This document shows, one piece after another, positions 18,977 through 27,934 of a DNA stretch of 52,518 nucleotides. The translations under genes were made by a program, and so were the position numbers. Position 1 is the stretch's first letter, and each line of letters starts with the position of its first letter. The DNA lies in NCBI GenBank assembly GCA_929200535.1, contig CAKMZV010000014.1, positions 1-52,518 on the forward strand. Reading direction: 5' to 3'. The notes beneath the pieces were generated by a model that had not been told where the DNA came from, searched no databases, and saw only the letters and a program-made list of their open reading frames with translations. The stretch is from an uncultured Gammaproteobacteria bacterium. Lineage in GTDB: Bacteria; Pseudomonadota; Gammaproteobacteria; CAKMZV01.

Positions 18977-19090
18977 GAATATATTTTTGTAGTACAAGCC
19001 TTGTAAAGAGTTTTATACCACTCTGTAAGAATTATTTGTTATATTCTTCCTTTTATGATATTTCTGCTATGTAAAGCTCTTAGTAGATGA

Positions 19091-19438
19091 TTATTTTTGT
19101 ATTGTTTGCTCAATAGAAATTTTATTCGGCAGCCCTCTCAAAGTTAACCCTTTTTTTACTTCAACTTTAGTCTTGTTTATAGAGGGGAATTCTGTAAGCA
19201 AATCAGTTGCTATTGTGTTTAATAAATCCTCAATTAAACCAAATTTTTTGTAGTGATATTTGATTAGATATTGGCAAATTTCATCGTAGCAAATCTTTGT
19301 GTTTTTATCACTTGAAGAAGTATGCAAAATTAAGGACACAGATACTGTTCGTAAATGTGTTTTTTCCCAGTCATAAATACCAAGGTACATTGGTATTTCA
19401 ATGTTTTTGATTTTTATTTTGAATACGCTTTTTTTCAT
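19091..19438 (-). CDS. folB: Dihydroneopterin aldolase (FolB family)
   Basis: A 115-residue T-fold protein. It shows the family pattern LGIYDWEK (catalytic-type glutamate E25), a CYDEICQYL motif in the tDY-type helix, FGLIEDLLNTIATDLL, and VEVKKGLTLRGLPNKISIE with the conserved lysine. FolB converts dihydroneopterin to hydroxymethyldihydropterin in folate synthesis, which fits the folate demand of the T protein. It stands alone; 114 bases of AT-rich sequence separate it from the SLT lipoprotein. Some divergence from typical FolB leaves room for a related epimerase (FolX-type). Confidence 0.72.
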   Translation of the reverse strand: MKKSVFKIKIKNIEIPMYLGIYDWEKTHLRTVSVSLILHTSSSDKNTKICYDEICQYLIKYHYKKFGLIEDLLNTIATDLLTEFPSINKTKVEVKKGLTLRGLPNKISIEQTIQK

Positions 19439-19809
19439 TATTTACTTTAATTCATATAGAGAGTATGGAATTAATGAGGTAGTTAATATTTACAACTTCA
19501 ATATCACTTTAAGAAAACTGGCCATCAAGAGTGCCAAAGTAATTACTTTCAATCATAAATACTTTCAATCATAAAGAGAGGTTAAGCTAAACTTCTTTAA
19601 ATTATAATGTACCTCTAATTTATTGAAGAATTTTTTAAGCACTTACCGCAGTGGATTAAGTCAATTAATTATCAATAGGGATGTGAAAGCTTCTAATTAA
19701 TAGCGTTTGTTTTTTAAACTTAGTTTATAATAGTTTAGAAATTTAAGTCAGCGGTTGGTAATTTTGAAGTTGTAGTTAATGTAATAAAAAATATAAAGTA
19801 TAAACAAAT
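19439..19809. other. Intergenic region between folB and tmm
   Basis: These 371 AT-rich bases separate divergent genes and probably hold both promoters. I see no gene, no tRNA and no terminator. The only clear structure is a perfect 2 x 16-bp tandem repeat at 19544-19575. The tmm start has no good Shine-Dalgarno sequence. Confidence 0.6.
19544..19575. repeat. 2 x 16-bp perfect tandem repeat
   Basis: TACTTTCAATCATAAA occurs twice head to tail. It lies about 235 bases before the tmm start and 105 bases before folB. It may be a slippage tract or a pair of regulator sites; the sequence alone does not decide. Confidence 0.7.
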
Positions 19810-21153
19810 ATGAATAAAAAAAAATTAGCTATTATCGGAGCCGGTCCAAGTGGCTTGGCTCAATTGAGAGCATTTCAATCAGCACAAAATAACGGTGAGG
19901 ATATTCCTGAAATTGTATGTTATGAAAAACAGTCTAATTGGGGTGGCTTGTGGAATTATAGTTGGAGGACTGGTTTAGATGAGAATGGAGAGCCCGTACA
20001 TAACAGTATGTATCGCTACCTTTGGTCTAATGGACCTAAAGAATGTTTAGAATTTGCAGACTATTCATTTGAGGAACATTTTGGACGCCCAATTGCCTCG
20101 TATCCTCCTCGGGAAGTGCTTTTTGATTATATTCAAGGGCGTATTAAGAAGGCTGGTTTTCGGGATAAAATTCGCTTTAGCACAGCTGTTAGAAATGTTG
20201 AGTATTGTGAAAAAAGTGAAATGTTTACAGTCACTGTGCATGATCTTGTTAATGACATTGTTAGCAGTGATGAGTTTGATAATGTTGTCGTTGCCAGTGG
20301 GCATTTTTCAACTCCTAATGTTCCTTACTATGAAGGTTTTGATTCCTTCGGTGGACGTATTTTGCATGCCCATGATTTTCGTGATGCCTTAGAGTTTAAG
20401 GGCAAAGATATTCTTATTGTTGGGAGTAGCTATTCTGCAGAAGATATTGGTTCTCAATGTTATAAATATGGTGCAAAAACCATCACGAGTTGCTATCGTT
20501 CTGCTCCTATGGGTTTTCAATGGCCTGATAACTGGGAAGAAAAACCAGCTCTACAAAAAGTAAGTGGTAATACCGCCTTTTTTGCTGATGGTAGCACCAA
20601 GGATGTGGATGCCATTATCTTATGTACTGGCTATTTGCATCATTTCCCGTTTTTGCCAGATTCATTACGTTTAAAAACAAATAATATTTTGTACCCTTTA
20701 GGGATTTATAAAGGCGTGGTATGGGAAAAAAATACAAAGTTATTTTATATAGGTATGCAGGATCAATGGTACACCTTTAATATGTTTGATGCACAAGCAT
20801 GGTACGCAAGAGATGTTATGATGGGTAAAATATCCTTGCCATCTATTGCTCAAATGCAAGCGCATAGCGAGGAATGGAATGATAAAGAAGGAACGTTAGA
20901 GGATGCAAAACAAATGATCGAGTTTCAGGGTGATTATACACAAATGTTAATTGATGAAACGGATTATCCAAGTTTTGATATTGCTGGAGTTAATGCGACT
21001 TTCTATAAATGGAAAAAAGATAAAATGGAAGATATTATGGGCTATCGCAATAAATCCTACCCATCGTTGATTACGGGTAACGATTCTCCACCACATCACA
21101 CGGCTTGGTTAGATGAGTTAGATGATTCGATGACATCTTATTTAAAAACTTGA
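19810..21153 (+). CDS. tmm: Trimethylamine monooxygenase (bacterial FMO)
   Basis: A 447-residue flavin monooxygenase closely matching the marine bacterial Tmm type. It oxidises trimethylamine to trimethylamine N-oxide with NADPH and oxygen in the cytoplasm. The FAD motif is GAGPSG (residues 10-15). The N-terminal block has [40 protein letters not shown] and [16 protein letters not shown], including the substrate-site asparagine of WSNGP. The FMO signature is [13 protein letters not shown], the NADPH motif is [14 protein letters not shown] (from residue 205), and the distal motif is [10 protein letters not shown]. The length is normal. An Amt-family gene follows 283 bases downstream. No tdm or TMAO transporter is in the window. 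Confidence 0.92.
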   Translation: MNKKKLAIIGAGPSGLAQLRAFQSAQNNGEDIPEIVCYEKQSNWGGLWNYSWRTGLDENGEPVHNSMYRYLWSNGPKECLEFADYSFEEHFGRPIASYPPREVLFDYIQGRIKKAGFRDKIRFSTAVRNVEYCEKSEMFTVTVHDLVNDIVSSDEFDNVVVASGHFSTPNVPYYEGFDSFGGRILHAHDFRDALEFKGKDILIVGSSYSAEDIGSQCYKYGAKTITSCYRSAPMGFQWPDNWEEKPALQKVSGNTAFFADGSTKDVDAIILCTGYLHHFPFLPDSLRLKTNNILYPLGIYKGVVWEKNTKLFYIGMQDQWYTFNMFDAQAWYARDVMMGKISLPSIAQMQAHSEEWNDKEGTLEDAKQMIEFQGDYTQMLIDETDYPSFDIAGVNATFYKWKKDKMEDIMGYRNKSYPSLITGNDSPPHHTAWLDELDDSMTSYLKT

Positions 21154-21176
21154 ATTTGAGTCTGAAAAAATAGATT

Positions 21177-21205
21177 TTGTTTTGGAGTCCTTTTTTGGTT
21201 ATAAT
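21177..21205 (+). promoter_or_regulatory. Candidate promoter for amt
   Basis: TTGTTT (21177-21182) and a perfect TATAAT (21200-21205) are separated by 17 bases, good spacing for a housekeeping promoter. It would give a leader of about 220 bases before amt. No sigma-54 -24/-12 pair is seen, although many ammonium transporters use one. Confidence 0.45.
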
Positions 21206-21436
21206 TTACAAGAAGTTGGAAGCCTGAGTCGGCTCTCTATCTGGTTTTATATAGTTTTTATATAGTATTAATTTTTTAGATGTTATAGGTTATAGTTTTT
21301 TTAGTTGTGTAGTAGAAGAAGCTATGTGTTAGTGTGGTTTTTTATTTTTAAGATTTTTGGTAATAATTAGGTTTACGAAAGCTCTTAAATTTTGATACCC
21401 ACTTTAGTTGTTAATTTAAGTTAAGGAGATGTACTT

Positions 21437-22798
21437 ATGTCAAATGAACTTAGTGCACTCGGGATAATCTTTACCGAGTTTTATTATTGGGTGACTGTTG
21501 TGTTTATGTTTCTTATTCATGCAGGATTTTGTATTTATGAAGTTGCTGCTTCAAGACGCAAAAATCATGTCCACACGTTGATGAAAAACACAATGTTAAT
21601 TCCATTGGTTACTATTACGTTTTTCTTCTTTGGTTGGTGGATTTATTTTGCTTTTTCAAATGGTCCTGGAATTACTGGAGGATTAAACTCGGCTCCTTGG
21701 GCTGAGCCTTGGAGTGAGTTAATGGGAGCCCATATGGGTAAAGGTGCAGATGGCTGGGAACGTATTAACGGTGTTTTTTGGGCAGCGTTTTTATTATTTT
21801 CATGGACTGCCGCTTCAATTGTGTCAGGTTCCGTAATTGAGAGAATCAAATCTTCTGCTTTCTGGATTTTGGCAGTTCTTATTGGTTCAGTATTTTGGGT
21901 TATTGATGCCGCTTGGGGTTGGAGTGCTGATGGTTGGATGGTTCAATTATTAGGCTATCATGACGCTTATGCCTCGGGTGTTATTCACGCCATCGCTGGT
22001 GGGTTTGCACTGGGTGTATTAATTCCACTGGGTGCTCGTATTGGTAAATTTGCTCCTGATGGCACACCTCGTAACATCAATCCACATAATCCTTGGTTAG
22101 TTACCGTTGGTTTATTTATGATTTTCACTGGATTCTGGGGTTTTTATGTCGCTTGTAATATTCCTATGTGGGACATTCAAGCCGGAGATGAAACATTCTT
22201 CTCTGCGACCAATATTTATTTAGGTCCGACTACCCTGTCTGCGATTACGTTTAACTTTTTAATGTCATTCTCTGGTGGTTTATTATCAGCTTATGTTGTC
22301 TCTAAAGGTGATGCGTTCTGGACATACTCAGGTGGTCTTGCTGGAATTATTGCTGCCTCTGCGGGTAATGACCTATATCACCCAATACAAGCAATGTTAA
22401 TTGCAGCTGCTGTTGTGCCTATTATTTACAAAATGCATTTCTGGGTAGAGCGTCGCTTCAAAATTGATGATGCCGTAGGTGCGGTTGCTGTGCATGGTTA
22501 CGCTGGATTTTTTGGTGTAGTCATTGCTGGCTTTATGCTTTGGGGCTATCCTTCTTCACCAAATCCTGATTACGCTACAATAAACCCACTTGGGCAATTT
22601 ATTGGAGCTATTATTATGTTTGGTGTGCTTGGTTTCCTTCCAGGCTATGTTTCTGCAAAAATCTTAAAATCATTTGATATGCTTAGAATTCCAGAGCATG
22701 TTGAGATTGCAGGACTTGACATCGTACACGAAGAAAGTGTGAAAAATGATACAGATGCATTACGTGCCGCTGAATTAGAAGCTGCAAAAAATATTTAA
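21437..22798 (+). CDS. amt: Amt-family ammonium (or methylated amine) channel
   Basis: A 453-residue inner-membrane protein with about eleven helices of the Amt/Rh family. The twin-histidine pair of the conduction pore is present (ASGVIHAIAGGFALG and AVAVHGYAGFFG). The vestibule aspartate in DAYASGVIH is kept. The start follows AAGGAGATGT. No glnK accompanies it. Its sequence differs from the standard AmtB type (FYYWVTVVFMFLIHAGFCIYEVAASRRKN). Position after tmm suggests the substrate may be ammonium released from methylamines, or a methylated amine itself; this is inference. A small membrane-protein gene follows 22 bases later. Confidence 0.85.
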   Translation: MSNELSALGIIFTEFYYWVTVVFMFLIHAGFCIYEVAASRRKNHVHTLMKNTMLIPLVTITFFFFGWWIYFAFSNGPGITGGLNSAPWAEPWSELMGAHMGKGADGWERINGVFWAAFLLFSWTAASIVSGSVIERIKSSAFWILAVLIGSVFWVIDAAWGWSADGWMVQLLGYHDAYASGVIHAIAGGFALGVLIPLGARIGKFAPDGTPRNINPHNPWLVTVGLFMIFTGFWGFYVACNIPMWDIQAGDETFFSATNIYLGPTTLSAITFNFLMSFSGGLLSAYVVSKGDAFWTYSGGLAGIIAASAGNDLYHPIQAMLIAAAVVPIIYKMHFWVERRFKIDDAVGAVAVHGYAGFFGVVIAGFMLWGYPSSPNPDYATINPLGQFIGAIIMFGVLGFLPGYVSAKILKSFDMLRIPEHVEIAGLDIVHEESVKNDTDALRAAELEAAKNI

Positions 22799-22820
22799 TC
22801 AAAATTGAAGGAGAAATATT

Positions 22821-23030
22821 ATGACTGGAGATTTTACTAATTGGGCTGGCAAAATTGCCGATATAGGTCCAATCTATCCTTTTGTTGGTAGCGAAGGGCT
22901 ACTCGTTATTGTTGGTGTTGCTTTATGGCTTGGTTGGCATATTATGCAAACCAAGCAAGAAAACCAAGAGCACCGAGAGAGCGTGAAGCACTCTAAAGAA
23001 GAGTTAGATGAAATTATTAATCGTAATTAA
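22821..23030 (+). CDS. Small single-helix membrane protein downstream of amt
   Basis: A 69-residue protein with a strong start site (AAGGAGAAATATTATG). One membrane helix lies at about residues 23-43 (SEGLLVIVGVALWLGWHIMQ), followed by a charged, probably helical tail (QENQEHRESVKHSKEELDEIINRN). It sits 22 bases after amt and before a shared terminator, so it is almost surely co-expressed. I do not recognise a named family. An accessory subunit of the Amt channel is a reasonable guess from context only. Confidence 0.72.
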   Translation: MTGDFTNWAGKIADIGPIYPFVGSEGLLVIVGVALWLGWHIMQTKQENQEHRESVKHSKEELDEIINRN

Positions 23031-23058
23031 ACTCTTTTTTTAAGTTAAATTTGTGAAA

Positions 23059-23089
23059 ACAGCCTCATATTTTATGAGGCTGTTTTTTT
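23059..23089 (+). terminator. Rho-independent terminator of the amt operon
   Basis: An 11-bp perfect stem ACAGCCTCATA / TATGAGGCTGT with a TTT loop is followed by seven T. It lies 29 bases after the small membrane-protein gene. Confidence 0.95.
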
Positions 23090-23109
23090 ATTTGAGACCT
23101 TACTTTTAA

Positions 23110-24003
23110 ATGCAACGCTCCCATAAAGGAATTCTTATTTTTGCCATAGGAACAATTATTGTTCCTGGGATGGATGCCATTGGTAAAATTTTAACAACAA
23201 CTGTATCACCTGTTCAAATTGCTTTTTTTCGGTTTTTGCTACAATTGCCGATGATTTTACTCTTACTTGCCTGGCGGAAACGCTTACCCTCTTTGCTTAT
23301 TTTAGATGCTAAGACACATTTTGTTTTTTGCTTGCGTGGGTTCTTTTTATCCATAGCAACAATCTGTTTTGTCACTGCCCTATCAAAAATGCAATTGGCA
23401 GATGCTATAGCTATATTTTTGCTTGAGCCTATATTCCTCACTTTTCTTTCTTCAATGATATTAAGAGAGAGAGTAGGATGGATAAATATACTTATTATTA
23501 TGGTAGGTTTTTCTGGTGCTCTTGTGATTATTGGTCCCTCATTTGAAGATTTTGGTTGGTATGCTATTATGCCACTAATAAGTGCCATTAGTTTTGCTTT
23601 ATACTTGTTAGTCACTCGCTTTCTAATGAGCACAGAGAGTTCATTTACTGTGCACTTTTATACCACTTTTTCTGGCGTAATTTTTATTGCGATATTTTGG
23701 GGAATATTGCAGCTATCTTCTGTGGATTATTTGGCGACAATTACAATGCCAAATATGTATGAATGTATGCTGATGCTTGGATTATCCATAGTGGGGTTAT
23801 TAGGGCATTTATTAATCACTTTAGCATTTCGTTATACCTCTGCCTCAACCCTTGCACCTTTAGGGTACATTGAAATTGCAAGTGCAACCCTATTAGGCTT
23901 TGTTATTTTTGGAGATATTCCCTCTTTTCTTTCTTGGGTGGGGATTTTTTTGATTATTGCTTCTGGTCTGTTAGTCTATCTAAATGAGAAACGTATTTCT
24001 TAA
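23110..24003 (+). CDS. EamA/DMT-family transporter
   Basis: A 297-residue protein with ten predicted helices arranged as two EamA repeats. Typical family features are PVQIAFFRFLLQLPMI in the first repeat, ADAIAIFLLEPIFLTFLSSMILRE, and TLAPLGYIEIASATLLGFVIFGD in the second repeat. Such proteins export metabolites or amino acids; the substrate cannot be told here. The ATG at 23110 lacks a clear ribosome-binding site. Its stop overlaps the stop of the convergent yciB. Confidence 0.85.
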   Translation: MQRSHKGILIFAIGTIIVPGMDAIGKILTTTVSPVQIAFFRFLLQLPMILLLLAWRKRLPSLLILDAKTHFVFCLRGFFLSIATICFVTALSKMQLADAIAIFLLEPIFLTFLSSMILRERVGWINILIIMVGFSGALVIIGPSFEDFGWYAIMPLISAISFALYLLVTRFLMSTESSFTVHFYTTFSGVIFIAIFWGILQLSSVDYLATITMPNMYECMLMLGLSIVGLLGHLLITLAFRYTSASTLAPLGYIEIASATLLGFVIFGDIPSFLSWVGIFLIIASGLLVYLNEKRIS

Positions 24004-24539
24004 TTAGAAGGAGGTTCTTGAATGTATTTTGAAATATAGATACCTTGTAAAATCACAAAAATAAGAGTAATACCCATCATCCCAAAGAGTTTAAAGTTTA
24101 CCCAAGCATCTGTTGAATAGTTGTATGCAACGTATAGGTTAAGAGCTCCAGATAATATGAAAAAAATAAACCAACCCCAATTGAGGTTAATCCAAACAGT
24201 TAAGGGGAGCGTGATTTTCGATCCAAGTAGTGCTTGAATCGCCGGTTTTTTGAGGAAAAATGTGCCAATAATTAGAGCAAGAGCAAATGCCCAATTCACA
24301 ATGGTAGGCTTCCATTTGATAAAACGTTCGTCTTGAAAAAACAGGGTCATCCCACCGAGTAATAGAATAATTATTAGAGTGATAAGATGCATTGTTTCAA
24401 ATTTTCCTGTGCTAAACCGGTGCCAAAAAGTTTGCACGATTGATGCTGCCATTGCCACAATCGTAGCAACATATATATCATAAAATTTAAAAGCAATAAA
24501 AAATAAGGCGATGGGGATTATGTCTATAAGTAGTTTCAT
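24000..24539 (-). CDS. yciB: Septation protein A / YciB inner-membrane protein
   Basis: A 179-residue protein with five or six helices. It carries the YciB/IspZ marks LLIDIIPIALFFIAFKFYDIY, GGMTLFFQDERFIKWKPTIVNWAFA and NLNWGWFIFFILSGALNLYVAY. The family affects cell envelope and septum synthesis and is found throughout proteobacteria. It lies 13 bases after the DUF2062 gene on the same strand. Confidence 0.93.
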   Translation of the reverse strand: MKLLIDIIPIALFFIAFKFYDIYVATIVAMAASIVQTFWHRFSTGKFETMHLITLIIILLLGGMTLFFQDERFIKWKPTIVNWAFALALIIGTFFLKKPAIQALLGSKITLPLTVWINLNWGWFIFFILSGALNLYVAYNYSTDAWVNFKLFGMMGITLIFVILQGIYISKYIQEPPSN

Positions 24540-24552
24540 TTGATAAATATTT

Positions 24553-25080
24553 CTATTTTGTGGTAGTATTGTTACGAGTATTCCATTTGTTGATGACGGA
24601 TTTTTGCCATAAAATATGCGATAAAAACCAAAAAAATATTCCTGTTAGTATGCCAATTGCAAAGCTACCTAAGAGTAATGGTTGCCATATTTCACCGAGA
24701 GTACTGAATAACCAGTTAAAAGAGAGTTCAAATTCAGGAAAACTTCCTTCAAAATCGAGTAAAAAGGCACCAAATTTGTAGGTGCCATAAAACATTGGAG
24801 CCATCGTAATCGGGTTTGTAATCCACACGAGAGCAACGGCAATAGGAACATTAGCATTAAAAAATATGCTCATAATTGCCGCTTGAGTCATCTGTAATGG
24901 CCATGGGGTGAAGGCGCTGAACATTCCGACAAACATTGCGTTGGCAACGGTTTTTCGCTGAATAATCCATAGTTTGCGGTTTTTCAGTAAAGGAATAAGC
25001 CATCGTAAACTTTTTTTTTCTTGTAAGTCCTCTTTGGTCGGGACATATGAATTAAGCTTATTAATCAGAGATTTTGCCAT
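24553..25080 (-). CDS. DUF2062 membrane protein
   Basis: A 175-residue protein with the DUF2062 pattern: RKTVANAMFVGMFSAFTPWPLQM, then ANVPIAVALVWITNPITMAPMFYGTYKFG. It has about three helices. The function of the family is not established. In several proteobacteria a DUF2062 gene lies beside comEC, as here, where the two are divergent with 24 bases between them, so their promoters overlap the coding regions or this short gap. Confidence 0.88.
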   Translation of the reverse strand: MAKSLINKLNSYVPTKEDLQEKKSLRWLIPLLKNRKLWIIQRKTVANAMFVGMFSAFTPWPLQMTQAAIMSIFFNANVPIAVALVWITNPITMAPMFYGTYKFGAFLLDFEGSFPEFELSFNWLFSTLGEIWQPLLLGSFAIGILTGIFFWFLSHILWQKSVINKWNTRNNTTTK

Positions 25081-25104
25081 TGGTGTTTTGTAGAGGAAGA
25101 CAAT

Positions 25105-27459
25105 TTGAAAACATTGAAAGATTACTATAAATTATCGCATATCACTTCATATAGTGGTATTTTATTATTGGCATTTCTGTTGATTTATTTGCTGGCAGAA
25201 TTGATAATTATGCATCATTTTGGCAGTTATGTCATAGATAGTAAAACAAATAGTAGCCCCAGATATAGCAAACCAATTACCCACAATATAAAGGGTAGGG
25301 TGATTAGCTTACCAATTTATCGAGAGCAATATAATGCGTGGTATTTTACGGTGGAGACAATAGCTTTATTGAATAATGGGCGTGAGTTTGCCTTATCAGA
25401 TTCTTTTCCAAAGAAAATTCGTTTGGCTTGGTATAAAGATCGTAGTAAGAAAGAAGATTTTTCCCCTCATCAAACTGTGCCAAAACGTGAAGTTGTGCCA
25501 AAACTTGGGGAACATTGGAGTTTATGGGTTCGCTTCAAACCAATTCATTCACACCTTAACCCAGGTAGTTTCGATTATGAACGTTGGGCATTTGTACGCC
25601 ATATTGAAAGCCGGGGATATGTTCGCAATTCCACGAAAAGCAAAAAATATGTTAATTATCGACTTGAAAAGGATGGTTCTAATTGGGTAGAGGTTTGGCG
25701 TACGCATTTACGCAATTTGATTGAGAAAAGTGGAATTTCTCTTGAATCTCAAGCCTTAGTTAAGGCACTGATGATAGGTGATAAATCAGCTCTTTCCCAA
25801 AAACAATGGGATGCCTTTAGAGATGCTGGCATATCACATTTACTGGCTATTTCTGGATTGCATATTGGCTTGGTGGCATTATTTATGGGCTGGTTGGGTA
25901 GCTGTTTATGGCGTTTATCTGCTCGTGCTTGTCGCATTGTCCCAGCTCCTTACATTTGGTTTTTTAGTGGTTTATTAAGCGCCTCTGTTTATGCAATGGT
26001 AGCAGGATTTGAAGTGCCAGTTCAACGAGCGTTGGTAATGCTTTTTGTGGCATTTTTTGGGCTTTTGTATCAACGTCATTTGCCGAATTTATTTATTCTT
26101 TTATTAGCATTTATCGCGGTGATGCTTATTGATGTAAGAGCATTTTATGCCACTGGCTTTTGGCTATCTTTTGTTTCAGTAGCGATTATTTTATTTTTGC
26201 TACGAGGACAGAATCAGAGTAAGCATTACTTGAGTTTCGCTTATTTAAAAAAGCAATCCACTTGGCAAGAAAGAAGAGGGAAATTATTTGCAGGAATATA
26301 TCAACTATTTCGCCTGCAATTTGCGATTACTATTTGTTTAATTCCGTTATTGCTTTTTTTCTTTCAAACAGCCTCCGTTATTTCCCCTCTTGCTAATTTA
26401 AGCATTACGCCATTAGTTGGTATCTTTGTGGTGCCGTTTATTATTCTTGCGGTTTTTATGAGTGCTATCCCGATGGTTTTTGATTTTTTAATGCTCTGGT
26501 TAGGGTTTGTACTTGAATGGTTGAATGTTTTTTTATTGCTTGCTGTAGAATGGTTGGATCTAAGAGTTCAGCTTCCATCCCCAAGCGTTTGGGGAGTCAT
26601 TATTGCCACTATTGTTTTGGTGTTGGCTTTTATAGCGAGCAATTGGAAAAAACGTTTAATTGCTGTGGTTATTGCGGTTGTATTACTGTTTCCTTTTCCA
26701 AGAATGATTCCAGAGGGAGTGGCTGAGGTCAATGTATTAGATGTTGGGCAAGGCTTATCTATTGTGGTATTTACAAAAAATCACAGCTTGATTTATGATT
26801 TTGGTAATCGTGGGTTGGGGCGTTCAGTCGTTTATCCTTTTATGAATTCAAATTTTAGAAAGGCGGATAAGATGGTTATTAGTCATCATGATATTGACCA
26901 TTATGGAGGTTCTGAATATGTCATAAAAAAATATCCAAAGGCACAAATAATAGATTGGAACAAATGCTCCGGTGAGTGGATGTGGGATAAAGTTAAATTT
27001 CAATTATTGCAATATCAAGCTGAATTTCAAGGAAAAAAAATAAGAGATAATAATGTTTCTTGTATTGTCAAAATTACCAGTGCAAATAATCAAAGTATGT
27101 TACTAACAGCAGATATTGAAAAAGAAGCAGAACGCTGGTTAATAAATAACAAAGCTGAAATATTACAAAGTAACGTGTTATTAGTGCCTCATCAAGGTAG
27201 CAAAACCTCTTCTACCAGAGAATTTTTGCAGGCTGTTAACCCTCAAATTGCGGTGGTATCCGCTGGATATAAAAATCATTTTAGACATCCGCACCCAAAA
27301 GTTGTAAAGCGTTACCAAAGCCTTGGAGTTAGTTTATATGACACAATTTGTGGAGGAATGATTACGATTAGTTTGGGAGAAGGTTTAAATGAGAATAATA
27401 TTTCACAATATCGCAAGCAAAATAATTATTTTTGGCGTAGGCAATGTTTAGGGTTTTAA
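25105..27459 (+). CDS. comEC: DNA internalization protein ComEC/Rec2
   Basis: A 784-residue polytopic membrane protein that forms the inner-membrane channel for single-stranded DNA in natural transformation. The start is TTG behind GAGGAAG; no nearby ATG fits. Helices and a DUF4131-type soluble domain come first. The Competence domain begins at ALVKALMIGDKSALS and has HLLAISGLHIGLVALF. The C-terminal metallo-beta-lactamase-like domain has NVLDVGQGLSIVVF and SHHDIDHYGG (from residue 593), which keeps the metal-site histidines and aspartate. The gene looks intact, so uptake competence is plausible. Confidence 0.93.
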   Translation: MKTLKDYYKLSHITSYSGILLLAFLLIYLLAELIIMHHFGSYVIDSKTNSSPRYSKPITHNIKGRVISLPIYREQYNAWYFTVETIALLNNGREFALSDSFPKKIRLAWYKDRSKKEDFSPHQTVPKREVVPKLGEHWSLWVRFKPIHSHLNPGSFDYERWAFVRHIESRGYVRNSTKSKKYVNYRLEKDGSNWVEVWRTHLRNLIEKSGISLESQALVKALMIGDKSALSQKQWDAFRDAGISHLLAISGLHIGLVALFMGWLGSCLWRLSARACRIVPAPYIWFFSGLLSASVYAMVAGFEVPVQRALVMLFVAFFGLLYQRHLPNLFILLLAFIAVMLIDVRAFYATGFWLSFVSVAIILFLLRGQNQSKHYLSFAYLKKQSTWQERRGKLFAGIYQLFRLQFAITICLIPLLLFFFQTASVISPLANLSITPLVGIFVVPFIILAVFMSAIPMVFDFLMLWLGFVLEWLNVFLLLAVEWLDLRVQLPSPSVWGVIIATIVLVLAFIASNWKKRLIAVVIAVVLLFPFPRMIPEGVAEVNVLDVGQGLSIVVFTKNHSLIYDFGNRGLGRSVVYPFMNSNFRKADKMVISHHDIDHYGGSEYVIKKYPKAQIIDWNKCSGEWMWDKVKFQLLQYQAEFQGKKIRDNNVSCIVKITSANNQSMLLTADIEKEAERWLINNKAEILQSNVLLVPHQGSKTSSTREFLQAVNPQIAVVSAGYKNHFRHPHPKVVKRYQSLGVSLYDTICGGMITISLGEGLNENNISQYRKQNNYFWRRQCLGF

Positions 27460-27467
27460 TTAAAGTT

Positions 27468-27764
27468 GAGACCTTTGCACAAAAGATATAACAAGTAAAA
27501 AAGCAAAAAATTACCCTGATTTTTATCCGCAGGCGGTTCAAACGCTGTTACTCTAAGGTTCGTAAACTCACCAAGAGTAAAAACGCTTTTTGTGTTGTGA
27601 AATTTGCAAAGACGGACGTATTAGCTTCATTTCACGCCTCAATCAGAACAATTTTTTATCTTTTTTCTTTTACCTGCAAGCAGTTCAAACACTGTTACTC
27701 TAAGGCTCGTAAACTCGCCAAGAGTAAAAACGTTTTTTGTGCCATACTTTTATGCAAAGGTCTC
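27468..27764. mobile_element. MITE-like element, copy 1 (297 bp, two 69-bp modules)
   Basis: A non-autonomous element bounded by GAGACCTTTGCA and TGCAAAGGTCTC, flanked on both sides by AAGTT (a 5-bp duplication). The order is left end, module A, core, module A, right end. Module A (69 bp; about 27524-27593 and 27672-27740) contains TTACTCT...AGAGTAA stems. The second module interrupts the right terminal repeat. No transposase is encoded. The end sequence resembles IS1106-like (IS5 family) ends of Neisseria, which is a comparison from memory. Hydrophobic open frames inside look spurious. Confidence 0.88.
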
Positions 27765-27934
27765 AAGTTTTTTGTCAGTTTTATATTAACACTACTTAAT
27801 GCAGTCGTCTTATAATTTAAGTACAGGGTTTAACTTTTATATCATAGGGAACTATGATTTTTATAAAAATTCTTCTCTTGAGTTATTTTTAAAGAAGATT
27901 TTTAATCTATATTACTAATTTAAATTAAATTTTT

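Noticed and set aside
23094-23100. GAGACCT as a possible fourth element end
   Set aside because: The match to the element end stops after seven bases and no partner end follows.
27597-27815. Hydrophobic frame inside mobile element copy 1
   Set aside because: It spans module borders and is not kept as a whole in the other copies; no transposase motif is present.
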